DNA from: Bacteroidota bacterium
Lineage (GTDB): Bacteria; Bacteroidota; Rhodothermia; Rhodothermales; UBA10348
Reading direction: 5' to 3'
DNA: 64,000 bases
Assembly: GCA_029262835.1 (NCBI GenBank)
Contig: JAJCYQ010000046.1
Location: forward strand, 78,714-142,713
This document shows positions 15,808 through 25,118 of the stretch, one piece after another (the stretch's first letter is position 1; each line of letters starts with the position of its first letter). The position numbers and the translations under genes were made by a program. Under the pieces are notes generated by a model that worked only from the letters and a program-made list of their open reading frames with translations, was not told the origin of the DNA and ran no database searches.

Positions 15808-18330
15808 ATGACAGTTGCATACGCTACTTCGGTGACCACCGTCCGATCTGCGCCATTTCTCCTGGCAGCCGGACTTCTCCTTTCAGGCTGCTTCGTAACG
15901 AACCGGTCCAGCACTACTCCGCCGGGCGATCGAGCCGCCGCCGCTTCGGCCATGACCGCCGGAAGCGCACGCGCTGCCGGCCCCAAGGCATTCGCGGACG
16001 TCATCAAGTCCGGATTTGAGAAAGACGATGGTGTGTTCACTACGTACCGCGATGAGGAAACCTGGTACTACGAAATCCCCGATTCACTGCTTGGACGTGA
16101 ATTCCTGCTGGTGACGCGGATTGCCCGAACGGCAGACAACATCGGCTACGGCGGACAGAAAGCGAACACGCAGGTGCTTCGTTGGCAGCGCCGCGGCGAC
16201 CAGATCCTGCTCCGGGTCGTGGGGCATGAAAACCAGGCCGATGAAGAGGACCCCATCTACGAGGCGGTACGAAACTCGAATCTGGAGCCGATCCTGAAGA
16301 CGTTCGATGTGGCGGCCCTCAACGCCGATTCGACCGGTGTCATCATCAACGTGACCGATCTGTTCCTGGATGATATTCCGGCGCTCGGACTGCAGTCCTC
16401 GCGCCGCTCATCCTACGGCGTGCGCCGTCTGGATAAGAGTCGCTCTTTCATTGAGCGCATTTCCAGTTTTCCGGAGAACGTGGAAGTGCGGCACGTGCTG
16501 ACCTACGATGCATCGAAGCCGCCCTCGAACTCGACTACGAACACGATCACGGTTGAGATGGCCCAGTCCATGTTGCTTCTCCCGGCTGTACCCATGAAAC
16601 CGCGGCTGTGCGATGACCGCGTTGGTCTTTTCTCTGTCCAGTTCAGCCGGTACTCGAGTGAGCAGCAGAGCGTCGAGTCCACGTGCTATGTGACGCGCTG
16701 GAAACTGGAGCCGACGGATATGGATGCCTACGCCCGTGGCGAGCTGGTCGAACCCGTCGAACCCATTGTGTACTACATAGACCGGAACACGCCGGAAAAA
16801 TGGCGCAAACCGCTCATGCAGGGCGTGGAAGACTGGCAGTCGGCCTTTGAAGCCGCAGGATTCAAGCGCGCCATTGTCGCGCGCATGGCACCAACTCCCG
16901 AGGAGGACCCGGACTTCAGCCCGGAAGATTCCCGCTACTCTGTCATCCGCTACTTCGCCTCGCCCATCCAGAATGCCTCCGGGCCACACGTGCACGATCC
17001 ACGTTCCGGTCAGATCCTTGAGAGCGACATCAACTGGTATCACAACATCATGAACCTGTTGCGCAACTGGTACCTTGTCCAGACGGCAGCCGTCAACCCG
17101 GAGGCCCGTAGCGCAACATTTGAAGACGATGTCATGGCCGAGCTCATCCGCTTCGTGTCGGCGCACGAAGTCGGGCACACGCTTGGTTTTCAGCACAACA
17201 TGGGGTCTTCCTTCGCCTACTCGATTGAACAACTGCGCGACCCCGAGTTCACGTCGAACCATGGTACGGCGCCGTCCATCATGGACTATGCCCGGTTCAA
17301 CTACGTTGCGCAACCCGAAGACGGTGTCACCCAGTTCGGACCGATGGTAGGTGAGTATGACGACTGGGCCACCAAGTGGACCTATTCCTGGTTCGAAGGT
17401 GATCGCTCGCCGGACGAGGAGCGGGCGCTTCTCGATGCGTGGGTCGCAGAGCGGGCAGGCGACTACCGGTATTGGTTCGGGCGCAGCGTCATCACTGATC
17501 CGCGCAGCCAGACTGAAAACATCTCGAATGACGAGATGGAGGCGAGCCGTCTTGGCATTCTGAATCTGCGTCGCATCCTGGATCGTCTGCCCGAGTGGAC
17601 GGCTGGCGAAGGAGAGGACTATGATGAACTGCAGGAGCTCTACAGCAACGTGGTCTCGCAGTACGGACGATACATTGGTCACGTTGTGGCCAACGTGGGT
17701 GGCGTCCACGAGACATTGAAGACCGCTGACCAGGACGGCGCTGTCTATGAACCTGTATCTGCCGAGCGGCAGCGGCGCGCCATGCGTTGGATGCAGGAGT
17801 ACGTATTTGAGACCCCCGAGTGGCTCGTCCGGGAGGACATCCTGCAGCGGATTGAAGCGGCGGGTACAATGGACCGGATTCGTTCGCTTCAGGTCCGTGG
17901 CCTCCATGCCCTTCTGGATCCCCAGCGGCTCGCACGTATGATGGAGATCGAACTGCGTGCCGACGCAGCGAGCGGTCAGGGTCCTTACACCGTTCTCGAG
18001 CTCATGGCCGAGACGCGGGGCTCTATATTCCGCGAATTGTCGCGTGGTGAGCCGACAGACGGGTACCGCAGAAACCTGCAGAAGGCCTGGGTCGCCCGAA
18101 TGGGAGCACTCATGGAACAGGGCGCGTTCAGGGCTACGGGGCCGTTCAGCAGGCGTGGCTTTGTGTCGTTGAACCCCGAGACGTCTGACCTCAGAACATA
18201 CGTGCGTATGGAGCTGACGACGCTCAGACCGCAGATTGACAGAGCGGCCGCGCGGTCGCAACATGCACTGACGCGTGCTCACCTCGAAGACCTGTCGGCG
18301 CGTATCGAGTTGATTCTGAGCCCGGAATGA
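15808..18330 (+). CDS. Zinc-dependent metalloprotease lipoprotein (DUF5117/DUF4953 type)
   Basis: The 840-residue lipoprotein (lipobox LSGC, Cys28) has the extended metzincin-like motif HEVGHTLGFQH at 453-463 with three histidine ligands. It is flanked by domains typical of the DUF5117/DUF4953 zinc metalloproteases of Bacteroidota, for example YYIDRNTPEKWRKPLMQGVEDWQSAFEAAGF split across the catalytic region. The likely location is periplasmic or surface-attached. The gene begins in a perfect 12-bp palindrome. Its stop overlaps the start of the next gene, an MFS transporter, suggesting that the pair handles and imports peptide or another small product. Confidence 0.93.
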   Translation: MTVAYATSVTTVRSAPFLLAAGLLLSGCFVTNRSSTTPPGDRAAAASAMTAGSARAAGPKAFADVIKSGFEKDDGVFTTYRDEETWYYEIPDSLLGREFLLVTRIARTADNIGYGGQKANTQVLRWQRRGDQILLRVVGHENQADEEDPIYEAVRNSNLEPILKTFDVAALNADSTGVIINVTDLFLDDIPALGLQSSRRSSYGVRRLDKSRSFIERISSFPENVEVRHVLTYDASKPPSNSTTNTITVEMAQSMLLLPAVPMKPRLCDDRVGLFSVQFSRYSSEQQSVESTCYVTRWKLEPTDMDAYARGELVEPVEPIVYYIDRNTPEKWRKPLMQGVEDWQSAFEAAGFKRAIVARMAPTPEEDPDFSPEDSRYSVIRYFASPIQNASGPHVHDPRSGQILESDINWYHNIMNLLRNWYLVQTAAVNPEARSATFEDDVMAELIRFVSAHEVGHTLGFQHNMGSSFAYSIEQLRDPEFTSNHGTAPSIMDYARFNYVAQPEDGVTQFGPMVGEYDDWATKWTYSWFEGDRSPDEERALLDAWVAERAGDYRYWFGRSVITDPRSQTENISNDEMEASRLGILNLRRILDRLPEWTAGEGEDYDELQELYSNVVSQYGRYIGHVVANVGGVHETLKTADQDGAVYEPVSAERQRRAMRWMQEYVFETPEWLVREDILQRIEAAGTMDRIRSLQVRGLHALLDPQRLARMMEIELRADAASGQGPYTVLELMAETRGSIFRELSRGEPTDGYRRNLQKAWVARMGALMEQGAFRATGPFSRRGFVSLNPETSDLRTYVRMELTTLRPQIDRAAARSQHALTRAHLEDLSARIELILSPE

Positions 18331-19532
18331 TCGTGTCCTGGCGAGACGGCAAGGTTTTCCAGACAGCGCTGTTATCCGTTACCGTGCTGCTGTCCATGTC
18401 GGTTTGGTTCAGCGCGTCGGCAGTCGTACCGCAGTTGACACTCGCCTGGTCCCTGTCCCCGGGCCAGCAGGCCTGGATGACGATGGCCGTGCAGCTTGGA
18501 TTTGTCGTCGGGGCACTGCTGGGCGCGGTATACAATGTGTCTGACCGTATCCTGGCGACGCACCTCGTCGGTATGAGCACGCTCGTCGGAGGCGTGGCCA
18601 CGGCACTGTTTGCTTTCTCGGGTACCGGACCATCGGGCGCCATCGTGCTCCGGTTTGTGACCGGCGTGGCCATGGCCGGTGTCTATCCACCAGGAATGAA
18701 GGTCATGTCCAGTTGGTGCCAGAAGGACAGGGGTCTGTGTATTGGTGTGCTCGTAGGCGCCCTTACCCTGGGATCAGGGCTGCCGCACCTCGTCAACGGG
18801 CTGGCAGGGGGCTCTGGAGGTATTCCTCCATGGCAATGGGTCATGGGCGGTACGGCTATTCTGGCGGGCGTGGCTGCTGTTCCGGCGTTCACCCTCCTGA
18901 AAATGGGTCCACATGTCGTAAAGGCCGGATCGTTTCACTGGCGGCATGCGCTGGAGGGGTTCACGCATCCAGGTGCCCGCGCCGCCAACATCGGCTACTT
19001 CGGCCATATGTGGGAACTCTATGCCATGTGGGCCTGGGCACCCATTCTGCTTCTGGCGGCCTACGAGTCGGCCGGGTGGAGTCCTACGGCCGCCCGTTTT
19101 TCCGCGTTCGGAATTTTTGCCGTTGGTGCGGTGGCCTGTGTACTGGCTGGGTATTGGGCCGATCGGGTAGGGCGCGTTCGTGTCACATCGCTCTCCCTGG
19201 CCGTCTCGGGGGCGTGTTGTCTTGGGGTGGGCTTCCTGTTTCACAGCCCCGTCCTGCTCACGCTTATTTGCCTCGTGTGGGGCTTCGCTGTGATTGCGGA
19301 CAGTGCCCAGTTCAGCGCCCTCGTGTCCGAGGAAATCAACCCGGCATGGACCGGGACCGCGCTGCAGGTGCAGACGAGCACGGGTTTTCTTGTCACGATG
19401 ATATCCCTGCAACTGATCCCGTGGTTGGTTGATCGTGTGGGATTTGAGTGGGCCTTCAGCGTGCTGGCGCTCGGACCCGTCACCGCGCTGCTCTACCGCC
19501 GGTACGCGCGTGATCTGCCCGGTCGGGCGTGA
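18327..19532 (+). CDS. MFS transporter
   Basis: The 401-residue protein has about twelve hydrophobic helices in two halves and an MFS-like loop (GYWADRVGRVRVTSL) between helices 8 and 9. The start ATGA overlaps the protease stop, so expression is coupled. The substrate is not evident; the closest general pattern is the cyanate/nitrate-type MFS group with short loops. It is the last gene of the plus-strand envelope run and is convergent with the TPR-CHAT gene 27 bases away. Confidence 0.88.
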   Translation: MIVSWRDGKVFQTALLSVTVLLSMSVWFSASAVVPQLTLAWSLSPGQQAWMTMAVQLGFVVGALLGAVYNVSDRILATHLVGMSTLVGGVATALFAFSGTGPSGAIVLRFVTGVAMAGVYPPGMKVMSSWCQKDRGLCIGVLVGALTLGSGLPHLVNGLAGGSGGIPPWQWVMGGTAILAGVAAVPAFTLLKMGPHVVKAGSFHWRHALEGFTHPGARAANIGYFGHMWELYAMWAWAPILLLAAYESAGWSPTAARFSAFGIFAVGAVACVLAGYWADRVGRVRVTSLSLAVSGACCLGVGFLFHSPVLLTLICLVWGFAVIADSAQFSALVSEEINPAWTGTALQVQTSTGFLVTMISLQLIPWLVDRVGFEWAFSVLALGPVTALLYRRYARDLPGRA

Positions 19533-19559
19533 CAGCTTCACTACGTCTTGAACGGGCTT

Positions 19560-22427
19560 TTATACGGTCATGAGCACGAAACCAGCCCACATGCGTGGAT
19601 TGGCCAGTGGGGATTGTTCGCGGATGAACGACAGCTTGGCATTGCGCAGCGCTTCATGTGGTGTGAGTCCAGAGAGAAGTTCCCTGTAAAAGCGCAGCAT
19701 GAACTCGCTTGTAGCCATGTCGTCCACGGCCCAGTTGGAGACAAGTGCGTGTTCCACGCCCGACAATCCCAGAGCTACCCCGAAATCGAAAGCGGCTGAC
19801 GACCCACCGGTTCGGAGTGCCGATTCGCAGGAACTGAGAACAAGCAGGTTGGCCTCTACCTGCATTCCTGCGAGTTCCGCTGGGCTCAGTATGTCAGCCA
19901 CCGAGTCGGTCAGTAATCTGGAAATAGCCGGGGCGGCCATGATGATCCCCGAGTTGTGGGGCAGATCCTGGTCGAAAAAGCTGTGGGTTGCCAGATGCAC
20001 GATATCATGCCGCGACTGCATGCGTCTTTCAAACAGTCGTGTCGTGACGTTGCGGACATAGGACACACGGGCGAGGTCCTGCCCTCTTAGAAGGGTGAGC
20101 AGCGAGGCCGTCTCGAGGCGGGCACCCGGAAGTGGCGTGTCCGCTTGCCGATCGGGAGTGGATAGGGGTATATCCAGGCTCCTGTTGAAGCCTACGTCCA
20201 TGACCGCTGCCCGGACCGGCTGCGCGTCCGAAATCTCCAGGAGGGGGGCGGCCGTAGCCCAGGCTGTACCTGAAATTGCATATCTGAGCGCGACACTTTC
20301 CACCATATACCTGAATTCAACCACATCGGGCTGCGGGAGCAGGTCAAATGGGACGTTGAACAGATTTTCGTCGGCTGAGATGACCAGCGTATGATCATCC
20401 AGCCAGGGCAACAGCGGTCGCAGCAGCACGTCCGAAGTATGCCTCGCTGCTGGTTCAAAGACATAGCGGGAGTTGCCACTTAGTGCCTGGAACAGGCTGT
20501 CGACGGCATGCGCTATGCCATTCGCCTGGTTTACCGGCACGACGAGTGCCGTGTCGGGTCGAACGATCAGAGCGTGCAGGACGCGTTGGTTGCTTCCCCA
20601 CACGAAATGCAGGAACGCTTCCTCACGCTGCCTGGCGTGCGCACGCGCTTCGTCGAGTGTCAACCAGGGATTCGGCAGGTCTTCAGAGGCGTTCAGGCGT
20701 ACGGTCTGCTCGAACTGCAGTTGCAATCGCACCCGTTCCGCCACAAGTGCCCGGCGGCTCTCTTCCAACCCTCTGCGCTCCGCACGGACCATCGCAGATT
20801 CAGCGGCCAGGAGCTCCTCCATCTGCTCATGCGACCATTCTGTGCTCTCTCGGTGACGACTGACCCGGCGAGCGAACAGGTTTTTAATGATCTCTGCATG
20901 CTCCCAGGCCTTTTCCAGATCATTGTCCCCTACGGCATGCTCAAACAGAGCACGATGCAGATCGAGGGCCTGCGTGTACCACTGCCGATCGAATTTGAGC
21001 GACCAGGAATCCGACTGGATCCGCTCAGCGGTCCTGGCGGCCAGTTCCGCTCGTTCCCTGGCATGCTCTCCACCGACATCCAGAAGAAGTCGATTGGCTT
21101 CAAGCCAGAGGGAGATACTCTCTTCGGCAGGGGGATTACTTGTGAGCACGGAGTCTGAAACGGGTGACCACGTGCATGTCCGAACGCACGTATCTACCCA
21201 TTCCAGGTAGCGTTTGGCCGATTCAGCGTGTCCGGCCTCCAGCAAAACGGTTGCCAGTCGGTTGGCGAGGCGGAAGGCCACCGGATGCATGGCGGCCCGA
21301 GCAGACCAGAGGGCGTAGTCGAGCGCGTCAGTGGCTTCGTCGACACGCCCTTCCTGCACCATGAGCCGGGACCTGTCTACTTCAAAGACCCAGAGACCCG
21401 GGGTGGACTCGAGGCCGTGTCGCCTGGCGATGGCCGAAACGAGATCGGCGTGCTGGTGGGCAGCTTCCCGGTCGCCATTCCGGATGTAAAGCGTTGTCAG
21501 GTTGGCAAGTGTGTTGATCAAAGTGGCCGAGCTGTCGCCATGCACGGCACGTTTTATGCGGAGTGAGCGGGAGAGCGCTTCAATGGCTTCTTCATCCCGC
21601 TCCAGGTGGATCAGGGCGAGCCCCCCATTGTTCACAGCATAGGCGTACTCCGGATCGAACGCGCCGGCACGCGCTTTCCAGATGTCTGCCGCCCGCTCGT
21701 GGAAGTACAACGCTTTCTCGTACTCACCGAGCGAATGAAAGACATTGCCCAGATTCCCGATCGTTCCTCCTGTTTTCGGATGCTCCCCACCAAGCAGTTC
21801 AACGCGCCGCCGGTACACGTCCAGATGAACGTCGAGCGCCTGCGACGAGCGCCCTGTACGCCAGTACACGTTACCCATATTGTTGCGCGTATTGAGCTCG
21901 AAATACTCCGCAATGCGGCTGTTGCCAGGGTTGGCGTCGAGGGCTTCGAAATAACGGGACAGGCTCTCCTCGTACCGTGATGCCGTCTGGTCGGCGTAAC
22001 CGAGTACGTGCAGCCCATAGGAGAGGACAAGGCGGGCATCGGCGTCCCTGGGTCCTTCCGCATCCACACGGGAGGTGGCTTCTCGACAGGCGGCCTGGAT
22101 GCCGCTCGAGCCATTGTACTTCCCGCTACGGATAAGAATTTCGAACATGCCGCAGGAGCGTACAATGTGCTCCACGGGCGTAGCTGGCTCTGTCAGGGGG
22201 CGCTCAAGGAAGAGGCCAGCCTCGGCATAGCGCTGCTGGGCGATATACGAGAGCGCGACGAGCAGCTCATCGATTTCCGTGACAGGATCTGACTGCTGCT
22301 GGATGACATCATCATGCCTCGAAGACAGGAACAGCTCAGCCGTTGTGTCGACGGCATTGCACGAGCCGCTCACAAGGAGCCACGTGAAGAAGGCGGAGAG
22401 CGCTATTGTAACGAGATGTCTGGGCAT
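19560..22427 (-). CDS. Secreted TPR-CHAT domain protein (caspase-like protease family)
   Basis: The 955-residue protein has an N-terminal signal (IALSAFFTWLLVSGSCNAVD), then tetratricopeptide repeats over about 60-400 (for example GNLGNVFHSLGEYEKALYFHERA), a helical linker, and a C-terminal CHAT domain. The catalytic dyad expected for the caspase-HetF family is present as His815 in HLATHS and Cys867 in LSSCES. TPR-CHAT proteins act as proteases in signalling and defence; here the signal peptide points to the periplasm or surface, which is less usual. It stands alone between convergent MFS and downstream TonB receptor genes. Confidence 0.9.
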   Translation of the reverse strand: MPRHLVTIALSAFFTWLLVSGSCNAVDTTAELFLSSRHDDVIQQQSDPVTEIDELLVALSYIAQQRYAEAGLFLERPLTEPATPVEHIVRSCGMFEILIRSGKYNGSSGIQAACREATSRVDAEGPRDADARLVLSYGLHVLGYADQTASRYEESLSRYFEALDANPGNSRIAEYFELNTRNNMGNVYWRTGRSSQALDVHLDVYRRRVELLGGEHPKTGGTIGNLGNVFHSLGEYEKALYFHERAADIWKARAGAFDPEYAYAVNNGGLALIHLERDEEAIEALSRSLRIKRAVHGDSSATLINTLANLTTLYIRNGDREAAHQHADLVSAIARRHGLESTPGLWVFEVDRSRLMVQEGRVDEATDALDYALWSARAAMHPVAFRLANRLATVLLEAGHAESAKRYLEWVDTCVRTCTWSPVSDSVLTSNPPAEESISLWLEANRLLLDVGGEHARERAELAARTAERIQSDSWSLKFDRQWYTQALDLHRALFEHAVGDNDLEKAWEHAEIIKNLFARRVSRHRESTEWSHEQMEELLAAESAMVRAERRGLEESRRALVAERVRLQLQFEQTVRLNASEDLPNPWLTLDEARAHARQREEAFLHFVWGSNQRVLHALIVRPDTALVVPVNQANGIAHAVDSLFQALSGNSRYVFEPAARHTSDVLLRPLLPWLDDHTLVISADENLFNVPFDLLPQPDVVEFRYMVESVALRYAISGTAWATAAPLLEISDAQPVRAAVMDVGFNRSLDIPLSTPDRQADTPLPGARLETASLLTLLRGQDLARVSYVRNVTTRLFERRMQSRHDIVHLATHSFFDQDLPHNSGIIMAAPAISRLLTDSVADILSPAELAGMQVEANLLVLSSCESALRTGGSSAAFDFGVALGLSGVEHALVSNWAVDDMATSEFMLRFYRELLSGLTPHEALRNAKLSFIREQSPLANPRMWAGFVLMTV

Positions 22428-22510
22428 GCGTGACCAATAGACACAGCATGCATGCAGACATAACCTCGTCCGAGAAAAAAATTAAGCCCTCTACTTCTTC
22501 AGCATACCGG

Positions 22511-25009
22511 CTAGAAATCCGCCGTAATCCGCACGTTTACGAGTCTCGGTGTGAGCCGCGTCGGCACGCGCTGCCAGATACCGTCTGAATCCGGCACCCA
22601 ACTGTAGGAGACGGTATTGGTCATGTCAAACAGGTTCAGGATTTCGGCCGTGAGTTGCATGGACAGCCGCGAGCCAGTGACCTCAGGACCGATCGTCTTG
22701 CTGGCGCCGATATCAAACCGGAAGAAACGGGGGTACCGGGCCGAGAACCGGTCCCCGGGTGCCTGTGTGATCAGGTTTCCGACCTGTGGGCCTGGTTTGG
22801 GTGGCGTATACGGAAGCCCTGATCCATAGAGGGTGCGCATGTGGAGCTTCCATGTGGGATCGCTGGGGATATAATCCTGCAGGAAGACCGAGATCGTGTG
22901 GCGCTGGTCCGTGGGGCGCGCGAGCAGGCCCTGGTTCTCCGGCGTCACGAACTCATCGTCAAACCGTTCGCGTGCAACGAGATAGCTGTAGTTGATCCAG
23001 CTCTCGAGTCCCGGCACGAGTTCACCCCGAAGCTGCATGTCGAGACCATAATGCCGCCCGGAGGCGTCGTTCTCGCCCGAATAACGCACGCGCACATTTT
23101 CCACATCGTAGGAAATCATGTTCGTGATGCGCTTGTAGTAGGCCTCGCCGCGCAGATACACCCGCCGGCCCGGCAGGAACACCTCGCCTCCCATGATGAC
23201 CTGGTCGGAGCGCTGTGACTTGAGATCATCGTTCAGCGCTCCCAGAATGGTTTCGCCGACTTCCGGTTTACCCCGCAACTCCCGGTATGTCGGGGCCTGG
23301 TAATAAATGCCTGCCGATCCGAAAAGCGTCGTGTTGACCGACTGGCGAAGCGTGAAGGAGGCCCGCGGTGACACGGTCACCTCTCCGGTGAACGAATAGT
23401 AGTCCGTGCGCAGGCCGCCGGTTATCATCAGTTTCCCCGGGTCGCTCCCTATGGCGTCGAAGGATTCCTGGACATGGAACGACGACTGCCACGCACCGAA
23501 ACTGGCCGTATCTCTCAGGCTGTCGGCCACGATACGGACCACTTCGCCATCGAGCCCCTGGCCGACGACCACGTTTTTCTCGTCAATCCGGTCGTCGAAA
23601 TCAAGACGACGAACGCTCCATCCGGCTTCCGCGACGTGCCGGTTGTTTGAATACATATACCGGCCCTGTCCGGTAAGCGTCTGTACCTCGACACTGTTGT
23701 CAGCAAACTCTTCCTGCCGGCTCTGTCCGGTCTGGATAAGCCCTTCGCCGTCCTGCGGGTTGTCCGACCCCGGGTCCACGTTGAATAGAAGCGACGTGCC
23801 CGAGAGGTCGAGCTCTTCCGTCTCTGCCGTATCGAAGAAGCTTATATCGTGCTCAATGCGCGTATTCGTTGTCAGCCGGTTGGAAAGACGCACGCCAAAG
23901 AATGCCGTGTCGTAGCCGTCCAATTCGAGGTTGTCCGAATCGAACTGAACCCAGAGCGACTGCAGGTTCGACGGCGCAACGGCCGAGTTCTGCGACAGCG
24001 ATCCGAAGAACGTCTTGCGCGAATTGGGATCGAGTTCAAAATCGTTCGATGCCAGCATTCCCAGGAATTCGATTTCCTGGCCCATACTGATTTCGTATCC
24101 GGCATAGAACTGACCGTCGAGGTACTGCGGCTGGTATTCTCCCTGCAGTTCCTGTGTCTGGAAGAAACGCCTCGCCTGGGCCACGCGGACCGAGCCCATG
24201 AGTCCGAGGCGTCCACCCATGGTCGATCCCGAGCCGGTCACACCGTAATCGAGCAGTGACGCGTACCCGCTCATCTCAAAGGGATCGTTCGTGCGCTGCG
24301 GACGCTTGTACTGCACGTCAACCGCTGAGGACAGCTTTCCGCCATAGCGCGCCGGAAATCCACCGGTATAGAGCGTAATGCGCTCGGCCATGTCCGAGTT
24401 GACGAGAGAGAGGCCTTCCTGCTCGCCCGTGCGCGGACGGAAGGGCAGGAAAATCTCGAAGCCGTTCACGAAGAAGAGGTTCTCGTTGAACCCGCCACCA
24501 CGCACAGAGAACTGGTTGGAGAGTTCGTTATTGGCCGAAACGCCCGGCAGAATGCGCAGCGCGCGCAGGGCATCGCGCACCGGTACCGGAATATCGTCGA
24601 CCGTTTCCGGAGAAATCTCGAAGACGCCGGCCTCGAGCGGTGCGCGGGCTTCCACCGTCACCTCTTCCATCGACGCAATGGACTCCTTGAGCACGACGTT
24701 GCGCGAAATAATGCGCCTCGGCTCCACATCGACCGTATCGAGCTGTGCTTCGAACCCGATCGATGAATACCGGAGCACGAAGCGTCCCATGGGCAGCCGG
24801 AGTTCGTATCGACCATCCACATCCGCGGCGGTACCGAAATTGGTGCCGTTCACAACGACCGATGCGCCTGGTACCGGGAACCCAGTCTCCGCCTCGGTGA
24901 TCCGGCCCACGACCGAGCCCCATTCCTGGGCGGCGGCAGTCCGGTCTGCAAAAAGAAAGAGAAGGGCACTGAGCACGAGGCAGGTCGTGCGGAGGCGATT
25001 ACGTCGCAT
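22511..25009 (-). CDS. TonB-dependent receptor with carboxypeptidase-regulatory-like domain
   Basis: This 832-residue outer-membrane receptor begins with a signal peptide and a CarboxypepD_reg-like domain (about 30-115, GRITEAETGFPVPGASVVVN). The plug domain (about 120-240, VRDALRALRILPGVSANNEL) and a 22-strand-type barrel follow. The C-terminus ends in LVNVRITADF, a normal barrel closing strand. No SusD-like partner is adjacent, so it is more like a siderophore, cofactor or small-glycan receptor than a SusC. It lies 110 bases upstream of an esterase gene on the same strand, but that gene belongs with proS. Confidence 0.93.
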   Translation of the reverse strand: MRRNRLRTTCLVLSALLFLFADRTAAAQEWGSVVGRITEAETGFPVPGASVVVNGTNFGTAADVDGRYELRLPMGRFVLRYSSIGFEAQLDTVDVEPRRIISRNVVLKESIASMEEVTVEARAPLEAGVFEISPETVDDIPVPVRDALRALRILPGVSANNELSNQFSVRGGGFNENLFFVNGFEIFLPFRPRTGEQEGLSLVNSDMAERITLYTGGFPARYGGKLSSAVDVQYKRPQRTNDPFEMSGYASLLDYGVTGSGSTMGGRLGLMGSVRVAQARRFFQTQELQGEYQPQYLDGQFYAGYEISMGQEIEFLGMLASNDFELDPNSRKTFFGSLSQNSAVAPSNLQSLWVQFDSDNLELDGYDTAFFGVRLSNRLTTNTRIEHDISFFDTAETEELDLSGTSLLFNVDPGSDNPQDGEGLIQTGQSRQEEFADNSVEVQTLTGQGRYMYSNNRHVAEAGWSVRRLDFDDRIDEKNVVVGQGLDGEVVRIVADSLRDTASFGAWQSSFHVQESFDAIGSDPGKLMITGGLRTDYYSFTGEVTVSPRASFTLRQSVNTTLFGSAGIYYQAPTYRELRGKPEVGETILGALNDDLKSQRSDQVIMGGEVFLPGRRVYLRGEAYYKRITNMISYDVENVRVRYSGENDASGRHYGLDMQLRGELVPGLESWINYSYLVARERFDDEFVTPENQGLLARPTDQRHTISVFLQDYIPSDPTWKLHMRTLYGSGLPYTPPKPGPQVGNLITQAPGDRFSARYPRFFRFDIGASKTIGPEVTGSRLSMQLTAEILNLFDMTNTVSYSWVPDSDGIWQRVPTRLTPRLVNVRITADF

Positions 25010-25118
25010 ACGGTTGGAGCGTGTTGGAAAATGGATCGTATCGCTGTTTCAGTAGGCTCCTCGGGTTGTTGAGCGGAGTGAGACGAGTATGCTCACGACT
25101 CGTTCCAATAGGTACGCG

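Noticed and set aside
16408..18282. A 624-codon minus-strand frame
   Set aside because: It is antisense to the metzincin-like lipoprotein, and no domain is visible in it.
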